Assembly (NCBI GenBank): GCA_016721845.1
Contig: JADKHK010000013.1
Span: 1,346,501 to 1,410,500, forward strand
Length of the DNA: 64,000 nucleotides
From: Lysobacterales bacterium
GTDB taxonomy: Bacteria; Pseudomonadota; Gammaproteobacteria; Xanthomonadales; Ahniellaceae
Reading direction: 5' to 3'
Positions 11,325 to 20,746 of this stretch are shown here, piece after piece. The notes beneath the pieces are model-generated. The model was not told where the DNA came from. It ran no database searches and saw only the letters and a program-made list of their open reading frames with translations. The translations under genes and the position numbers were made by a program. Position 1 is the first letter of the stretch, and each line of letters opens with the position of its first letter.

Positions 11325-13050
11325 TCTGGCGCTTCCTGATCTGCGGGTTCACTCCATTCCGACCGGCTCGCACGGCAGCGGCTGGGACCTGACGCGCTAC
11401 CTGTATCGCGGCGCTGCAGCCATGAATCGCAACAAGGTAGATGTGTGCATCGCGCAAGGCCGGCTCGGGCCGATTCGCAGCGAGCGACTGGAGTTGCTGA
11501 AGGCGATTCATGCTGAGATCGAGGGCCTGGGAGGCTCTGTCGCGTCGAAGGTGGCTTACATGAGCTGCTTGACGCCGTTCATCGAGTGGGTCGATGAACG
11601 GGGCGACAGTCTTTCCCTCGATACCGCCAGATCACTTTTTCTTGGCTACGCCGACCACTTGCGTCATCGCGTTGCCGTCAAGGGTGTGAAGCATGGATCC
11701 GCCCACGGTTACGTGCTTTCCCTGTGTGGACTGCTGGGGCCTGTGTTGGATCCTCACACGCCCCGTGCCTCTGCGGCGCTTCTCCAACTCGCCGGGATTA
11801 GGCGCCCAAAGCAGCAGCGGCGATCACGTGGCCTGCAGGCCGACAAGCAGCGCCTGGACGACACCTTTGCGTTTGGCCACTTCCTTGCCGATGTCTGCGC
11901 CGCGCTCACGGTGGAGGCTGTGAAGGGGCCGTTGCCGCTGGACATCCCCATCCGTGAAGGACAGCAAACGCTGCGACTGGCGGGGGGGCTAAAAAAGGCC
12001 GACCTGGATCCCAGCGCCTTGAAGTGGCCGTATGAGCGGGAGATCGCGTTGCGCAAACGCGCCGCGCTGGCTCCCGAGGCTGATGCCAAGCAAACGCGAC
12101 CCGACTTCATCAACTTACGCATCAATGTGGAACTGCTGATTTTTATTGCGCAGACCGGCATGAACCTGGAACAGGCCCAGACTGAGCCCCGAGCGGAGTA
12201 TCGCTGGCAAACGGACGACCAGGACTACATTGTCCGCGCTGTGTACAAGGGGCGTCGCAAGGGTGTGGCGCAATTCGTCGTATTCCGCGAATACCGCGAC
12301 CACTTCCAGCGTTACCTCGACTGGCTGGACGCTCTGGGCCTAAACGATGGCGATGATCGCCTCTTTCCGTTTCTGCATACCCAGATGCTGCCTGGCCACC
12401 ACAAGGTAGTTAGCGCGGCCATACGTAAGTACTGCAAGAAACTGGGCATTCCTTTCGTGGGCCCGCGCACGCTGCGCAACACGCGTGTCAACTGGCTCCT
12501 ACGGCGCAGTCGGGACCCTGAGCTGACCGCGGAGATGGCTGCTCATACGGTGCAAACGTTGCTCCGCATCTACGATGAGGGCGACCTGCAGTCGGCCTCT
12601 CAGGAGATCGGCAGGTACCACGCCGAGAACGATCCGACCCTGACGAAGAAGCCGCGCACCATCCCGATCTGCCTCAAGGGCGAAGAGGGCCCGCGCCCGT
12701 TGCCGGACACTCCCAAGGAAGCCCCGCCGCCCGATTGCGTGACGCCGGAGGGTTGCCTGTGGTGCATGCACTTTCGCGATGTGATGGCTCCGGACTACTG
12801 CTGGCGTTTGGCCAGTCATCGCTTCCTCAAGGCGCTGGAAGTAGCGCTCTTTCTCCCGCCGGAAGGCCAGCCGCTGCATCCGGGTTACCTGGTCATTGAT
12901 CGCTTGACCGCAAAGCTGAATGCGATTGCGGCACGCAGCGCCGTCTGCGCCGAGTGGGTGAAAGAAGCCAAGGAGCGTGTTCGGGAGGGCGATCACCACC
13001 CCGACTGGGCCGGCCTGACCAAAATCGTGGAGAGCCTCAATGACGCCTGA
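11317..13050 (+). CDS. ginB: Tyrosine recombinase GinB
   Basis: 577 residues, starting with the ATG behind AGGGAGGA that overlaps the ginA stop. It is a phage-integrase-like protein: a long N-terminal arm, then TGMNLEQ at box I, RTLRNTR at box II, and AAHTVQTLLRIY with the His and candidate Tyr. Box I appears to carry Asn where the catalytic Arg is expected, and box II has Arg in place of the first His. It may therefore act as a structural or partner subunit rather than a full catalyst. The C-terminal tail has a Cys-containing stretch (CVTPEGCLWCMHF) that could bind metal. Confidence 0.85.
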   Translation: MLDLALPDLRVHSIPTGSHGSGWDLTRYLYRGAAAMNRNKVDVCIAQGRLGPIRSERLELLKAIHAEIEGLGGSVASKVAYMSCLTPFIEWVDERGDSLSLDTARSLFLGYADHLRHRVAVKGVKHGSAHGYVLSLCGLLGPVLDPHTPRASAALLQLAGIRRPKQQRRSRGLQADKQRLDDTFAFGHFLADVCAALTVEAVKGPLPLDIPIREGQQTLRLAGGLKKADLDPSALKWPYEREIALRKRAALAPEADAKQTRPDFINLRINVELLIFIAQTGMNLEQAQTEPRAEYRWQTDDQDYIVRAVYKGRRKGVAQFVVFREYRDHFQRYLDWLDALGLNDGDDRLFPFLHTQMLPGHHKVVSAAIRKYCKKLGIPFVGPRTLRNTRVNWLLRRSRDPELTAEMAAHTVQTLLRIYDEGDLQSASQEIGRYHAENDPTLTKKPRTIPICLKGEEGPRPLPDTPKEAPPPDCVTPEGCLWCMHFRDVMAPDYCWRLASHRFLKALEVALFLPPEGQPLHPGYLVIDRLTAKLNAIAARSAVCAEWVKEAKERVREGDHHPDWAGLTKIVESLNDA

Positions 13051-15070
13051 AATTCACCTGCTTAGCCTGCACATCGATTCGCCGCTGGTCACGCCGAGCG
13101 CAGCTAATTTCCGCCCGCCCACCTGGCCGCCGCCGCCTGATTTTCCGGTGGTCATCGATGCGCAGGGCACGGTCGTATCACGCTACGGCGAACCTAGTTG
13201 GGACCTGACCCTATGGGCCGGCAAGGCGTTGAAGCTTTCATTTGGCCATGGCGACAGCAAGTACAACGGTGCGCCCGTCAGTGCCGAGAACGCGGACCTG
13301 CTGCGACAGATCGCCGGGCAGGGGCTCTGGGGCGTGCTGCAGTCACGATCCACAAACACACTAGTGAGCCGCAACAACGATCTCCGCCAACTGGCGGCGG
13401 CATGCAGTTCCCACGGTGTGCTGCTCAGCGAGCTGTGGCGATTCCAGCAGGTGATTGATGCGGTGGCCGAGCAGCTGTCGTCGAGCACGGCGAATAATTT
13501 GCTTGGCCTGCTGAGCCGACTGTTTGCCCTCCGCGATGCGCTGGGCTTTTCTATTCTGGATGAAGACGGCCTCAAGCGACTGGCCGAGAATGTGCCAGAG
13601 CATGAAGGGGTGCAAACCGCCTACATCCCGCCGCGCATCTGGACCTATCAGGTTCTTCGGCTGCGCGAGTTCTTGGACGATTACCTCGCCCACAAAGAGA
13701 ACGTCGAAGCCTGCTTCACCTTCTGCCTAGAGGCCTACCAGATCAATGCCGGAGGCTGGGAGGCGCTGTTCAAAGAGGGGTTAGAAGCGAAACATAAGCC
13801 GTTTCACCATCGTCGGCGTGTCGGAAGTCGCTCCGGACACCGGCACTTCCACGGTCCATTTCGGGACACCGCCAGCCGCTTCGGTATCGATGGATTGATG
13901 GCGCGTTGGGTCGGAGGCTTGTCGTTAAAGAATTTCTCCTCGCTACTCACGATGGTTCGTGAGGTGGGGCTGGCATACACCCTCAACTTTTCGCTGATGC
14001 GCAAGGAAGAGGCTGCGGCCCTGCGGGCAGGGTGCTACAGCGTCGAGCAGGACAGTCTGAATCAGGATGTGCATTTGCTCGCCAGTGCGACAACCAAAAC
14101 GGAACAGGACCCGGATGCGCGCTGGATCTGTTCGCCGAGCGTGGCGGTCGCCATTGAGGCGATGACGCACGCGGCCCAGTTGCGGCTCAGCGTGGTATTG
14201 CATGATCCGCGTCGCCGTCTCAGCGCACAGGATCGCAAGCACCCCCTGCTTGCGCTCACGCCTACTGAGCCGTGGAGTGGAGCGGCCTCGCCAAAGGGCG
14301 ACAAATCCGCTACGGCTAACTACAGCGTTTTCATCAAAGCCCGCTCTCTGCTCTTTGATCCGGAACAGATGCGCATCACCCAGACCGATCTCGACATCGC
14401 TCAGGCGATGACCATGGGCCTCGAACCCGAGGTGTTTGCTGTTGGCAAGGTGTGGCCGCTGGCCTTTCATCAGCTGCGCCGGACGGGCGTGTGCAACATG
14501 CTCGCCAGCGGTTTGGTGTCAGAAGCGTCCCTGCGGTACCAGCTGAAGCACCTGACCATCGTGATGACGCGGTACTACGGCCAGAACTACTTCCGCCTCA
14601 AGGGCAACCTCACCGACGAGGCGACCGGATTCTTCCTCCGGGAGATGTATCAGGCGATCAAGCGAGGGTTCGAGGAACTGAGTGGCGACCAATTCATCTC
14701 GCCGCATGGCCAAAAGCGCAAGGATCAGATTCTGCGGCCCATCACCGAGCTCGACCACAAGGACTTGCTCAAGGCCGCGAAGTCGGGCGCGATCACTTAT
14801 CGAGAGACGCTGCTGGGCGGCTGCACGCAGGTCACCTGCGTTTATGGCGGCATCACCAACATCGCCAACTGCATGGGTACGGCCGGGGATAGCAGCAAGC
14901 CGTGCGATCGGCTCATCATCGACAAGGGGAAGCGGTCCATCGTGGCGAAGCTGATCGACGAACTTGATGCGCAACTCGGCCAAGTCCCGTCCAGCTCGCC
15001 TCTGTGGCAGTCGATCATTGCCAATCGAAAAGCAGCGGAGGAGGCGATCAATGTCATCGACCAAAACTGA
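13040..15070 (+). CDS. ginC: Tyrosine recombinase GinC
   Basis: 676 residues, overlapping ginB by 11 bp. The catalytic elements lie in the C-terminal half: SLMRKEEAAAL (box I Arg), AFHQLRRTG (box II HxLR) and LKHLTIVMTRYYGQ (His and Tyr). The long N-terminal region (about 300 residues) is without a recognised domain. Near the C-terminus a Cys-bearing stretch (GGCTQVTCVYGGITNIANC) suggests a small metal-binding element. It is the third member of the recombinase trio. In GInts all four gin genes are reported to be needed for recombination. Confidence 0.87.
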   Translation: MTPEIHLLSLHIDSPLVTPSAANFRPPTWPPPPDFPVVIDAQGTVVSRYGEPSWDLTLWAGKALKLSFGHGDSKYNGAPVSAENADLLRQIAGQGLWGVLQSRSTNTLVSRNNDLRQLAAACSSHGVLLSELWRFQQVIDAVAEQLSSSTANNLLGLLSRLFALRDALGFSILDEDGLKRLAENVPEHEGVQTAYIPPRIWTYQVLRLREFLDDYLAHKENVEACFTFCLEAYQINAGGWEALFKEGLEAKHKPFHHRRRVGSRSGHRHFHGPFRDTASRFGIDGLMARWVGGLSLKNFSSLLTMVREVGLAYTLNFSLMRKEEAAALRAGCYSVEQDSLNQDVHLLASATTKTEQDPDARWICSPSVAVAIEAMTHAAQLRLSVVLHDPRRRLSAQDRKHPLLALTPTEPWSGAASPKGDKSATANYSVFIKARSLLFDPEQMRITQTDLDIAQAMTMGLEPEVFAVGKVWPLAFHQLRRTGVCNMLASGLVSEASLRYQLKHLTIVMTRYYGQNYFRLKGNLTDEATGFFLREMYQAIKRGFEELSGDQFISPHGQKRKDQILRPITELDHKDLLKAAKSGAITYRETLLGGCTQVTCVYGGITNIANCMGTAGDSSKPCDRLIIDKGKRSIVAKLIDELDAQLGQVPSSSPLWQSIIANRKAAEEAINVIDQN

Positions 15071-15533
15071 CGTGCCGATGGGTCGCGCTGAGGCAAAGCT
15101 CCGCGAGTCCTTTGAGCGCCTGAAAACGGGTAAGACGCTGCATGTTCCCGTCGGCACCCGCATGAGTCAGAACGCGGTGGCAAAGGAAGCTGGCGTGATA
15201 CCCAGCGCGCTACGCCCGAGTCGCTTTCCCGCACTGTGTCGCGAGATCGCCGAATGGATCGATCAGCACAAGGACGACCCCAGCCAGAAGTCGGGGCGGC
15301 AGAAGAACCTCGCTGAGCGCAATGCGAGGCGGGCTGTTCGTGATCGCATGGAAACAATGCGAGTGCAGCGCGACCTGGCCCTGTCGAAGCTCCTGAGCGC
15401 CGAGGCGCACATCCTGGAGCTGACTCTGGAGGTCAGGCGCCTGCGTGCTTGCGCACCCGCGCCGCCCAAGCCTATTCGTCCAGCGGATCGTGGCCAGTCG
15501 GCCACCAAAAAGCCACTTCGGGCCGTAGATTGA
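15051..15533 (+). CDS. ginD: GinD, small accessory protein of island recombination
   Basis: 160 residues, starting inside the end of ginC behind GGAGGAGG. It has a short helix-turn-helix-like region (MSQNAVAKEAGVIPSALR, about residues 38-56), typical of accessory proteins in recombinase trios, followed by a coiled coil of about 45 residues (RMETMRVQRDLALSKLL) and a Pro/Lys tail. It probably binds island ends and helps the three recombinases. Position, size and layout match the fourth gin gene; the name rests on that context. Confidence 0.75.
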   Translation: MSSTKTDVPMGRAEAKLRESFERLKTGKTLHVPVGTRMSQNAVAKEAGVIPSALRPSRFPALCREIAEWIDQHKDDPSQKSGRQKNLAERNARRAVRDRMETMRVQRDLALSKLLSAEAHILELTLEVRRLRACAPAPPKPIRPADRGQSATKKPLRAVD

Positions 15534-15860
15534 CGGCTTGAATGGAGCCTACACGCACCTGAAAACCGCCAGTCAATTGCCCGGCTTCGCCACGCCATCT
15601 GACCATGCTCGCCGGCGAAACTGCCCAGCACCGGCGAGAACCTGACCGGCAGAAATCGGCCAACATCGGACCAACCAACGCGCGCAACTTGATGTAGGTG
15701 CTTTGGCGCGAGCAGCCCGAACGAATCGTTGCACTATTAGCGTGAGCAGCGTTCCTCAGATATCGGGGCAAGCTGCGGAAGTTCTCGATCTCGACGAGTT
15801 CGCGGAAGTGCATGATGTGCGCTTCGGACGCTGGCCAGCTTGTGCGGATCCCGGTCCCTC

Positions 15861-16914
15861 GTGAGCACCTGTCCCGGTTCGTCGTGAGCACGCGCTCCGG
15901 TACTTCGTGAGCACGCTTTCCGGTGGTCCCGATCACTAGATGATTCCCGGCACGCCGATCATTCACTCCGGCGACGCAAGCACCGAAAATTTCTCGAACG
16001 GATTTGCAGCAGCGCCCCCGGCAATCGGAAGCGTGCTCGGCGGTCAACGTCAAGGGTTTGGACACAGATTTCGACAAGAACGGCGATGGGTCCGGCACCA
16101 GTTGCGCGGACCCAGCGGAAGACGCGACGAACGTCGCCTTGAGACTGAGGTCTGACTAAGTAGTCTTGCCGAGACGCTTCTTGCCCTGAGCTTTCCGCAT
16201 TGACTCGCCCGAGATCGAAATGCGGTGAGCCGCATGAACGACTCGATCGAGGATGGCGTCGGCGATCGTGGGATCCGGGAAGAACTCGTGCCATTTCTCT
16301 GTCGGCCACTGGCTTGTGATCAACAGCGATGTCGACCGCATCCTGCGATCCACAAGCGAGAGGAGAAACTGCGCAGCGCCTTCGGTAATCGTGCCGATGC
16401 CAAGGTCATCCAAGATGAGGAGATTAGGCTTGGCAAGATTGCCCTTGAGCTTCGACAACGAACCGTCCAACTCAGCGCTCGCGATCTCGTCAAGAAGCTC
16501 ACTGACCTTGCGAAAAACGACGCTCATCCGGTGACGGCAAGCTTCGGTACCCATGGCGCACGCGAGGTAGGTTTTCCCGACACCAGTCGGACCAACAATC
16601 AACAGATTCAAGTGAGTCCTAACCCACTCACACCTGGACAGCCCGCAAACGAAGGCCCTGTCGAGGCCGCGGTCACTATTGAAATCAAACTCTTCCATCG
16701 TTGCGAGTTCAGGCATGCGCGCTGATGCCACGAGCCGCTTCAGCTTGCGATTCATGCGTTGCGAGGTTTCAGCCTCGACCAGCCAAGCAAACCGATCGTC
16801 GAACGGCGCCTCCTGATGAGACGGGGTTTGCATCTGAAGCTTGTAGGCCTCAGCCATCGCGGTAAGGCGGAGCTCGCGAAGGCTTTCAACAGTTTGCTGG
16901 ACATGCCTCGACCG
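15861..16914 (-). mobile_element. IS21-family remnant (end repeats plus istB, no istA)
   Basis: Three copies of a 23-bp unit starting GTGAGCAC (15861, 15884, 15907) lie downstream of istB, like the repeated transposase-binding sites at IS21 ends. The istA transposase gene is missing on the other side, so the element is truncated and cannot move by itself. The stretch 15534-15860 holds no gene that I can support. The open frame 15472-16098 on the minus strand runs through the repeats and is not credible. Confidence 0.7.
16156..16914 (-). pseudogene. istB: IstB-like ATPase helper of IS21, without native start
   Basis: ATP-binding helper of IS21 transposition. The Walker A motif GPTGVGKTYLA, Walker B (LLILDDLG) and the C-terminal IstB fold are intact. 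The first ATG (16857) is internal: family-like sequence (QQTVESLRELRLTAM) continues upstream in frame to about 16899, and the frame closes at a TGA at 16915-16917 without a credible start codon. The upstream istA gene, with which istB is normally coupled, is absent. From 16857 a 233-residue protein could still be made. Nothing further is seen in 16915-17185 except a possible promoter region for the next operon. Confidence 0.72.
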
Positions 16915-17185
16915 TCAAACGCATCGCCTCCATCCGTTGCCGCTGATCTGCCCCGTGAAGACTAAGGATCCTCGCGCCGCACTAGATCGATGATTCGCGA
17001 GTTGCCCTCATGCATCGCATCACTGCATCGGTGCTCTGATTCTGCCTATGTCGTCGACGTTTTCACACAGCCTCGGCCACTAGCGGACACTCGCTCCCAT
17101 TTTTCCTGATGGATGGATAACCGTCAGTCGCGCCGTGCATTCTGTCCCAAATATTGGCTAACCTACCGATCAAAGGTCGACTCGG

Positions 17186-18259
17186 ATGCCCGCCATGTCC
17201 TCGGTATCGCGCGCTGCCATCAACAGAAAGATTCGCTTGCCGATCGATTTTGACCACCTGGTGTCCAAGAACTGGTTCGGGCCAATCGCCGTGGCAATGC
17301 ACGACAAGTCTCAGGATTACGCGACTGTTGGTCAGCTGATTGACTTGACATTCAAAGCTCTTGGCATAATCACTCGGAGCGGTCCCAGGAAGGTAATGGC
17401 TGCGGCTATTCTCAGGGCGGTCCGTGCGCTGGTGTCGAATGGAACACTGGATCGATACGGCAATGATCGAGTACGAGTCCGCGATGCAGTCCGTCTCGAG
17501 CGGTATCGCCAGCAATATCTGCACTCGCCTTTGCCGACGTTGCGCCGGCGCGATGTTGACCAGACGGACTTTTCGAGCTCCTCGCCGCCATTGCCTTCTG
17601 CTCAGCACGATGGACGCGATCTTTCAGGGGGTTTCGACGACGGCTACATTGACGAGCCGACGTACCCGATTTCCTTGCCACCTTTGCTGAGGCATTGCTC
17701 GGGCGGCCAGCTTCTGGAAACGGAGCCGGTCTTGGATTCAGAGTTTTCTTCCTCCGGACCATCTGACCAGGAACTGAGTGAGGATGAGCAGCGAATCTTG
17801 TCGAGATTCCTAGATGGTGTAGATGACCCTCAAACGGAAAGCCCGTTGGCAATCGTGCCCACTTCTGAAGTCACGGAGCTGCCACCTTTGAACCCGTCAG
17901 ACTCACCCACTGTTACCAAATGGATCCCAGAGCTTCTGTCGAAATTCACGGAGGAGTCGGGCGTTACGGTCAAAGCATCTGGCTCCCGGCTCGAGGGCCG
18001 CACGGAAGAGATTCGCTTTAGTGTCGAGCTGCGGCTGAATCGCGAGGTCCGCGTTCGAATTTGGCCGCCTGACAGCCAAGGACAAACGCTTCTCGAGGCG
18101 AACAATCGGTCTTGGTACCTCGCTCCAATCGGTGGTAGCCCATCTGGATCTCTGTTTTTGATGCGCGCATGGACGAACGTTGTTTGCCCCGACGACGTGG
18201 CCCGTCAGATCTTGAACGACATCCAGTTCATCAAAGATGCCATAGCTGATGAGGATTGA
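17186..18259 (+). CDS. Winged-helix-like N-terminus, acidic linker and globular C-terminus; first gene of a coupled operon
   Basis: 357 residues, family not recognised. Residues 15-105 (QLIDLTFKALGIITRSGPRKVMAA..., then NGTLDRYGNDRVRVRD) read like a winged-helix DNA-binding fold. Residues 120-235 are a Ser/Asp/Glu/Pro-rich linker, probably disordered. The last 115 residues (WIPELLSKFTEESGVTVKASG... to LNDIQFIKDAI) form an alpha/beta domain reminiscent of small chaperone-like folds. The gene overlaps the HNH nuclease start by 11 bp, and the ComM-like gene follows 4 bp further on, so the three are translated together. It could be the sensor or DNA-targeting part of the system. ATG at 17195 is another possible start. 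Confidence 0.75.
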   Translation: MPAMSSVSRAAINRKIRLPIDFDHLVSKNWFGPIAVAMHDKSQDYATVGQLIDLTFKALGIITRSGPRKVMAAAILRAVRALVSNGTLDRYGNDRVRVRDAVRLERYRQQYLHSPLPTLRRRDVDQTDFSSSSPPLPSAQHDGRDLSGGFDDGYIDEPTYPISLPPLLRHCSGGQLLETEPVLDSEFSSSGPSDQELSEDEQRILSRFLDGVDDPQTESPLAIVPTSEVTELPPLNPSDSPTVTKWIPELLSKFTEESGVTVKASGSRLEGRTEEIRFSVELRLNREVRVRIWPPDSQGQTLLEANNRSWYLAPIGGSPSGSLFLMRAWTNVVCPDDVARQILNDIQFIKDAIADED

Positions 18260-18758
18260 ACCCATTGAAGAGGATGCGCGAGATGCTGCCAAATTGCTCG
18301 TGCGAGCTCGGCGCATCGGTCGCGTAGGTAGCATCGTCACATTCGGACTTTGGCGAAACATTCGCGGCATCGAACACGCGCAATCGCTTTACGCTTCTGC
18401 TCAGGAAGACTTGGTCGCTCTTCGCTTGGGCGTCACGGAGCTTGCTGAACTTCGCCAGCGAATTTCCGAATGGGAGGACATTCGTGGCGTTCGCGTCGCC
18501 AAGTACGCTTTCCCCGACTTACTGCTTGATGGACGCCAAACCTACGGCGCTGATTGGCAGGCACTGCGCCTCGAGATTTTGGAGCGCGATAGTTTTTCCT
18601 GCCAGCACATCGATGGTGCGTGCCGAGGACCGCTTCAGATTCACCACATTATCTGGCTCAGCCAAGGAGGCTCAAACGATCCGAAAAATCTGGTGACCCT
18701 TTGCAGGTTCCACCACGGCCTGCAGCATCCTGACAACCCAGCTTTTACTGGAGACTGA
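18249..18758 (+). CDS. HNH endonuclease
   Basis: 169 residues. The C-terminal 65 residues are an HNH domain: WQALRLEILERDSFSCQ, then LQIHHIIWLSQGGSND with the catalytic His pair, then NLVTLCRFHH. The usual first Cys pair is partly kept (SCQH and GACRG). The N-terminal 90 residues are helical with a predicted coiled coil (AQEDLVALRLGVTELAELRQRI), perhaps for binding a partner. Its ATG lies inside the previous gene (11-bp overlap), and its stop is 4 bp before the ComM-like ATPase gene. Nuclease plus AAA+ ATPase in one coupled unit on a mobile island suggests a defence or DNA-processing role. Confidence 0.87.
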   Translation: MRIEPIEEDARDAAKLLVRARRIGRVGSIVTFGLWRNIRGIEHAQSLYASAQEDLVALRLGVTELAELRQRISEWEDIRGVRVAKYAFPDLLLDGRQTYGADWQALRLEILERDSFSCQHIDGACRGPLQIHHIIWLSQGGSNDPKNLVTLCRFHHGLQHPDNPAFTGD

Positions 18759-18762
18759 AGAA

Positions 18763-20601
18763 ATGGAGGTTTTCGGTGCGACCCTGCGCGGAATTGATGG
18801 CGAACTGATTCGACTTCGTGTGTTAAGTGAGGCGCAGGCTCGGGGTGTCACCGTCTTGGGGGACGCCCGTACTGCGGTAAGACAAGGCACGATCGAGCGA
18901 TGCTTGTCCTGCGTGCGTGCCCTTGAAGGGTTTGAGCAAGTCGGTAACACGCTGCGTTACCTTGTCGACCTTTCACCTGTACAGGTCCGCGTCGACTCGC
19001 CAGGCATTGACCTTCCGCTGGCGATTACTTTGCTTCGAGGAACTGTCCTGCAGAGTCTCGAAGACCTTAAGGCTGACATTGCCAATCGTGAAGGCAAGCT
19101 AAGGCAGCTTGGGGATGAACATCGCACGGGCAACAAGAGCCCGGAGCAGCGTCAGAAGACGCGCGGACTAATGATTGACGCCATAACCCAACTTAAGCGC
19201 CAAGGTGAGATCGCTGCGGAATATCAGGCGGTGCTGGCCGCCGACCAGCGGCACTACCTATTGATTGGCAAGCTGGACATCACCACTGGAGAGATAGAGC
19301 CGCCTGGCGATGGCGCTCTTGGCTTGATTGCTGCTGCCACCCGACACGATCGCCCCATGACGGTCGTCGTCCCTGAAGCTTGCGAGGTACATGCCGCCAT
19401 CGTTGGCAGGAGCGCTCCGCAAGTCACGACCTTGAAGGCTAAGGATCTCGCCGAGGTCTGGCGCATCGTTACAGGCCAAATTCAAGGACGGCCCTGTCGT
19501 CGCTCCCAAGGCGCCATTCGCGTCAAACGCTTCGAACAGGCGCAGCAGGCCCCTGATCTCAGGGATATCGAAGGCAATGCGCGGGCCAAAATGGCCCTCG
19601 AGATTGCGCTTGCCGGCCGTCACTCTTTGCTTATGCTCGGACCGCCAGGACAAGGCAAGACAATGCTGGCCCGTGCTGCAACCCGCCTCCTGCCCGACCT
19701 GTCCGACGACGAGTTGCTCGAAGTCAACAAGGTCTATTCTGCCCGCGGTGAGTTGCATGCCAACGAGTTGGTTGTCACTCGACCGTATCAGGAGGTGTCA
19801 ACCACGGTCAGCGAGGCGGCGCTTTTCGGCTCCGCAGCAACGGCCGACAGTCCTAGGCCGGGCCTGATCTCAGCAGCTCATCGCGGCATCGCATTCTTTG
19901 ACGAGATCAATCTTCTAAAAGGCGAGTACTTAGACCAACTTAGGGCGCCGTGGTCCAACGGCGAACACACGGTCCAGCGTGCGCGATTTTCCGTAACGTT
20001 TCCCAGTCGATTTGCCTTCCTAGGTGCTATGAACCCATGCCCTTGTGCACGACGGTTCCTCCATCGCTGCAGCATGTGTCTCAAGGTCGTACTGGAGGGA
20101 AGGACATGTCCCGATCATTCAAAGGCTGTACTGAATCCAGAATGCCGGTGTACTGATGCGCAAGTCCGAAGACATTTCGGGTGTATTTCGCAGCCGATCC
20201 GCGATCGGATCGACATGCTTTGCCTAGTGTCTCGCCATGATCGTGATGTGGACTGGCGCGATGACCTCTCCTCGCGCACCGTCAAGACTCGCATTGCGAA
20301 AGCTTGGGAAATTCAGGCGAAGCGCTACGCCAGCGCAACTTGGACCGGAAGATGCAACGCAGACTTCATGCGCTCGACTGACCTTGAGCAATTCGGCGCG
20401 ATCGCTCCCGACACAAAGCATCAGATGGAAGAAATTCTCGCGAAGCACTATGGCCTTGAGGAAGACTCATTTCGCAAGCGTGATCAGTTGCTTTCCATTG
20501 CGCGAACAATTGCGGATTTGGAAGGCGTCGCTCGAGTAAGTACTTTCCATCTCAAGCAGGCGGTCGAAATTTCCGGTCTACCCCAGCGCCTAATGCTTTA
20601 G
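18763..20601 (+). CDS. ComM/YifB-like AAA+ ATPase (Mg-chelatase-like), divergent and enlarged
   Basis: 612 residues; chromosomal ComM is about 500. The N-terminal domain (residues 1-95; LGDARTAVRQ, GIDLPLAITLL) matches the ChlI/Lon-like fold of ComM. An insertion of about 70 residues (95-165; SLEDLKADIANREGKLRQL) is helical and probably coiled coil. Then come Walker A GPPGQGKTM (about 292), Walker B IAFFDEINLL (about 375) and a Cys-rich insert (about 423-465; NPCPC, CSMC, CPDH, CRC) where ComM has a shorter Cys motif, ending with the Mg_chelatase_C part. ComM is a hexameric branch-migration motor in natural transformation. This island copy is coupled to an HNH nuclease, so a different, possibly defensive, DNA motor is inferred. 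Confidence 0.87.
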   Translation: MEVFGATLRGIDGELIRLRVLSEAQARGVTVLGDARTAVRQGTIERCLSCVRALEGFEQVGNTLRYLVDLSPVQVRVDSPGIDLPLAITLLRGTVLQSLEDLKADIANREGKLRQLGDEHRTGNKSPEQRQKTRGLMIDAITQLKRQGEIAAEYQAVLAADQRHYLLIGKLDITTGEIEPPGDGALGLIAAATRHDRPMTVVVPEACEVHAAIVGRSAPQVTTLKAKDLAEVWRIVTGQIQGRPCRRSQGAIRVKRFEQAQQAPDLRDIEGNARAKMALEIALAGRHSLLMLGPPGQGKTMLARAATRLLPDLSDDELLEVNKVYSARGELHANELVVTRPYQEVSTTVSEAALFGSAATADSPRPGLISAAHRGIAFFDEINLLKGEYLDQLRAPWSNGEHTVQRARFSVTFPSRFAFLGAMNPCPCARRFLHRCSMCLKVVLEGRTCPDHSKAVLNPECRCTDAQVRRHFGCISQPIRDRIDMLCLVSRHDRDVDWRDDLSSRTVKTRIAKAWEIQAKRYASATWTGRCNADFMRSTDLEQFGAIAPDTKHQMEEILAKHYGLEEDSFRKRDQLLSIARTIADLEGVARVSTFHLKQAVEISGLPQRLML

Positions 20602-20746
20602 TGTAAGCGTCCAGCCAACCTAACTTCCCACGTGTCCTGGAGCGAGCATTCTGGCCGAGCGCGGACGACGACAAGCTCCCCAGAAGCGGCTGCGATGGCG
20701 CCACCCGGCCAGCGCTACTCGCCCCTCCGATCGAACTTCCGCTTCG

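Noticed and set aside
9830..15533. Prophage or ICE
   Set aside because: Only recombinases and accessory genes are present; no capsid, tail, relaxase or mating genes occur in the island.
15861..15929. CRISPR-like repeats
   Set aside because: Three 23-bp units are direct tandem copies without spacers and lie at the IS21 end, so they are transposase-binding repeats.
15472..16098. A 208-codon minus-strand frame between ginD and istB
   Set aside because: It runs across the IS21 end repeats and overlaps the ginD 3' end; part may be a remnant of another gene, but no start or family can be supported.
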